Below, piece after piece: positions 21,876 through 23,444 of a stretch of 23,444 nt of DNA (position 1 is its first letter; each line of letters starts with the position of its first letter). A program made the position numbers and the translations under genes. This DNA comes from RGIG1959 sp964564305. GTDB taxonomy: Bacteria > Bacillota > Clostridia > Oscillospirales > Acutalibacteraceae. Under the pieces are notes generated by a model. That model did not search any database. It saw only the letters and a list, made by a program, of their open reading frames with translations, and had not been told where the DNA came from. The stretch spans positions 1 to 23,444 of the forward strand of contig CAZMAM010000024.1 of the NCBI GenBank assembly GCA_964564305.1, read 5' to 3'.

Positions 21876-23303
21876 ATGAAAGTCCTGTATGCTGTCAGCG
21901 AAGCGCTTCCTTTTGCGGCGTCCGGCGGGCTGGCGGATGTCGCGGGATCGTTGCCCAAGGCAATGCGCGCCCGATTGGTCGGGTGTCGCGTGGTGATGCC
22001 GTTGTATGAATGCGTGCCGCAGCATCTGCGTGATTCCATGACTTTCCTGACCAGCATTTCGGTACCGGTTGCCTGGCGGAGGCAGTATTGCGGTATTTTT
22101 GAAGCGAAGTGCGACGGCGTTATATACTATCTGCTGGACAACCAGTATTATTTCAAGCGGGAGGGCCTTTACGGTCATTACGACGACGGGGAGCGTTTCG
22201 CTTTCTTTTCCCGCGCGGTTCTGGAAATTTTAAAAGTCATCGATTTTAAGCCGGATATTTTGCACGCCAACGATTGGCAAACGGCTCTGGTACCCATTTA
22301 CTATTCGCTTTTCTACGCCAATCAGCCGGGGTACGAAAATATCAAAACGGTCTTTACCATTCACAATATCCAGTATCAGGGGAAATACGGTATGGAGATA
22401 CTGGAAGATGTGTTTGGTTTGCCGCAGTGGGCTTCTTCGATTGTGGAGCAGGACGGTTGTCTGAACCTGATGAAGGGCGCGATTGAATCCGCTCACCGGG
22501 TGAATACCGTCAGCCCGACCTATGCGCGGGAGATTTTGGATCCGTGGTATGCCTACGGTTTAGATACCATTTTGCGCGCCCGTCAGTGGAAGCTTTCCGG
22601 AATTTTAAACGGAATCGATACCGATACTTATAATCCGGCGACAGATCCGGATATCGTCCGTCATTACAGCGTGGACGATATGTCCGGCAAGGTGGAAAAC
22701 AAACGCGCGCTTCAAGAGCGGCTATGCTTGCCCATAGAGCCGGATATTCCGCTGGTGGCGATGGTGACCCGCCTTGCCTCGCACAAGGGCTTGGATTTGG
22801 TACAATATGTTCTGCACCGTTTCCTGCAGGAACGGGTGCAGATGGTTGTGCTGGGTGACGGAGACTGGGTATACGAAAACTTTTTTCGGGATACGCAAAG
22901 CCTTTATCCGGATAAATTCTGTTATTGCAGCGGCTTTGTTCCGGAACTGGCGCGGAAAATTTACGCTGCGGCGGATATTTTCCTGATGCCTTCCAAAAGC
23001 GAGCCTTGCGGGCTTTCGCAGATGGTGGCCTGCCGTTACGGTGCTCTTCCGGTGGTTAGGGAAACCGGCGGATTAAAAGACACCGTTCACGATTGCGGTG
23101 ACGGGGAGGGTTTCGGCTTTACCTTTGCCAATTATAACGCGGATGATATGTACTATGCGCTGAGCCGAAGTTTGGGCGCTTATGCCAACAAGAACGACTG
23201 GCCCATTTTGGTCAGGCGCGCTATGGAAGCGGATTTCAGCTGGGGAAAATCTGCCAATGAATACATTCGCCTGTACCGCTCTCTTCTCAGAGGCGCCGGA
23301 TAA
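21876..23303 (+). CDS. glgA: Glycogen synthase (ADP-glucose type)
   Basis: GlgA (GT5) adds glucose from ADP-glucose to the non-reducing end of alpha-1,4-glucan. The 475-residue product has the GT-B fold: an N-terminal starch-synthase catalytic domain (about 1-235; DILHANDWQTALVP, FTIHNIQYQG) and a C-terminal Rossmann domain with Glu376 in SKSEPCGLSQ and the ETGGLKDTV motif. The N-terminal KTGGL motif is ASGGL here, at residues 15-19, so the family lysine is Ala15. ATG 21876 follows AAAGGAAGG at a spacing of 9; the frame is open upstream to 21840 without homology. It is the last gene of glgBCDA in this window; glgP may follow outside. Confidence 0.96.
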   Translation: MKVLYAVSEALPFAASGGLADVAGSLPKAMRARLVGCRVVMPLYECVPQHLRDSMTFLTSISVPVAWRRQYCGIFEAKCDGVIYYLLDNQYYFKREGLYGHYDDGERFAFFSRAVLEILKVIDFKPDILHANDWQTALVPIYYSLFYANQPGYENIKTVFTIHNIQYQGKYGMEILEDVFGLPQWASSIVEQDGCLNLMKGAIESAHRVNTVSPTYAREILDPWYAYGLDTILRARQWKLSGILNGIDTDTYNPATDPDIVRHYSVDDMSGKVENKRALQERLCLPIEPDIPLVAMVTRLASHKGLDLVQYVLHRFLQERVQMVVLGDGDWVYENFFRDTQSLYPDKFCYCSGFVPELARKIYAAADIFLMPSKSEPCGLSQMVACRYGALPVVRETGGLKDTVHDCGDGEGFGFTFANYNADDMYYALSRSLGAYANKNDWPILVRRAMEADFSWGKSANEYIRLYRSLLRGAG

Positions 23304-23444
23304 ATTTTGCGGTGAAGCGCAAATTATTATCTTGCCGCTATGAACTGTTGCCCTGCAAAGAAGTTTATACTGTGAATGAGTAGATAAATATTAGGGAGCC
23401 TCTAATTAATAGGCTTCAGCCATATTTTTGCAGTTCCATCTTTT
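23304..23444. other. Tail after glgA
   Basis: This 141-base segment has no gene. It begins with a 6-bp hairpin (TTTGCG at 23306-23311, CGCAAA at 23318-23323), a weak terminator candidate lacking a T-run. A TATACT at 23366-23371 has no acceptable -35. A short inverted repeat AGCCT/AGGCT surrounds about 23398-23416. The next gene, if any, lies beyond the window. Confidence 0.45.

Noticed and set aside
22086..22107. GGCAGTATTGCGGTATT inside glgA as another repeat copy
   Set aside because: It lies in conserved glgA coding sequence and encodes expected residues; the similarity to the repeat ends is short and probably chance.

Overview
The window reads as a chromosomal segment of a spore-forming, anaerobic-type Firmicute (class Clostridia, most likely the Oscillospiraceae/Ruminococcaceae side). 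The basis is the order tig-clpP-clpX-lon-ysxC, a YtfJ/GerW-type sporulation protein, a DUF2953 protein beside it, an M50 protease-scpA-scpB cluster, and a glgB-glgC-glgD-glgA operon that includes the Firmicutes-specific GlgD subunit. This placement is inferred from gene content, not from a search. I see no tRNA, rRNA, CRISPR array, phage genes or transposase.

Layout. (1) 158-8240, plus strand: a protein quality-control block (trigger factor, ClpP, ClpX, Lon), then the ribosome-assembly GTPase YsxC/EngB and diaminopimelate decarboxylase LysA. (2) 8377-9306, minus strand: metA, convergent with lysA and read as an acetyl-CoA-type homoserine acyltransferase. (3) 9517-11931, plus: an operon of two unrecognised small membrane proteins and a GH53 endo-galactanase lipoprotein, divergent from metA. 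(4) 11994-12333: secG with its own promoter and terminator. (5) 12688-14744: M50 membrane protease, scpA and scpB; scpB appears to start at a CTG codon overlapping the scpA stop. (6) 15009-16954: DUF2953 protein, YtfJ and a RluB-type pseudouridine synthase, closed by a strong terminator. (7) 17432-23303: the glycogen operon glgBCDA behind its own promoter.

How the genes fit together: trigger factor, ClpXP and Lon cover folding and turnover of new and damaged proteins. ScpAB are the kleisin and winged-helix partners of SMC. LysA and MetA act in the lysine and methionine branches of the aspartate family. GlgC/GlgD make ADP-glucose, GlgA elongates and GlgB branches the glucan. The GH53 lipoprotein suggests use of plant (arabino)galactan outside the cell.

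The most unusual signal is not a protein. Several of the longer gaps carry members of one degenerate inverted-repeat family with ends close to GGCAAYACCGCAYAAAG. Two copies are about 178 bp, others are shortened, and one is a perfect 18-bp palindrome that contains the lysA stop codon. They look like a MITE- or REP-like dispersed element. Other points worth checking are the CTG start of scpB, a metA promoter enclosed by an 11-bp inverted repeat with a hairpin against its ribosome binding site, loss of the KTGG lysine in GlgA, and the orphan membrane pair before the galactanase.
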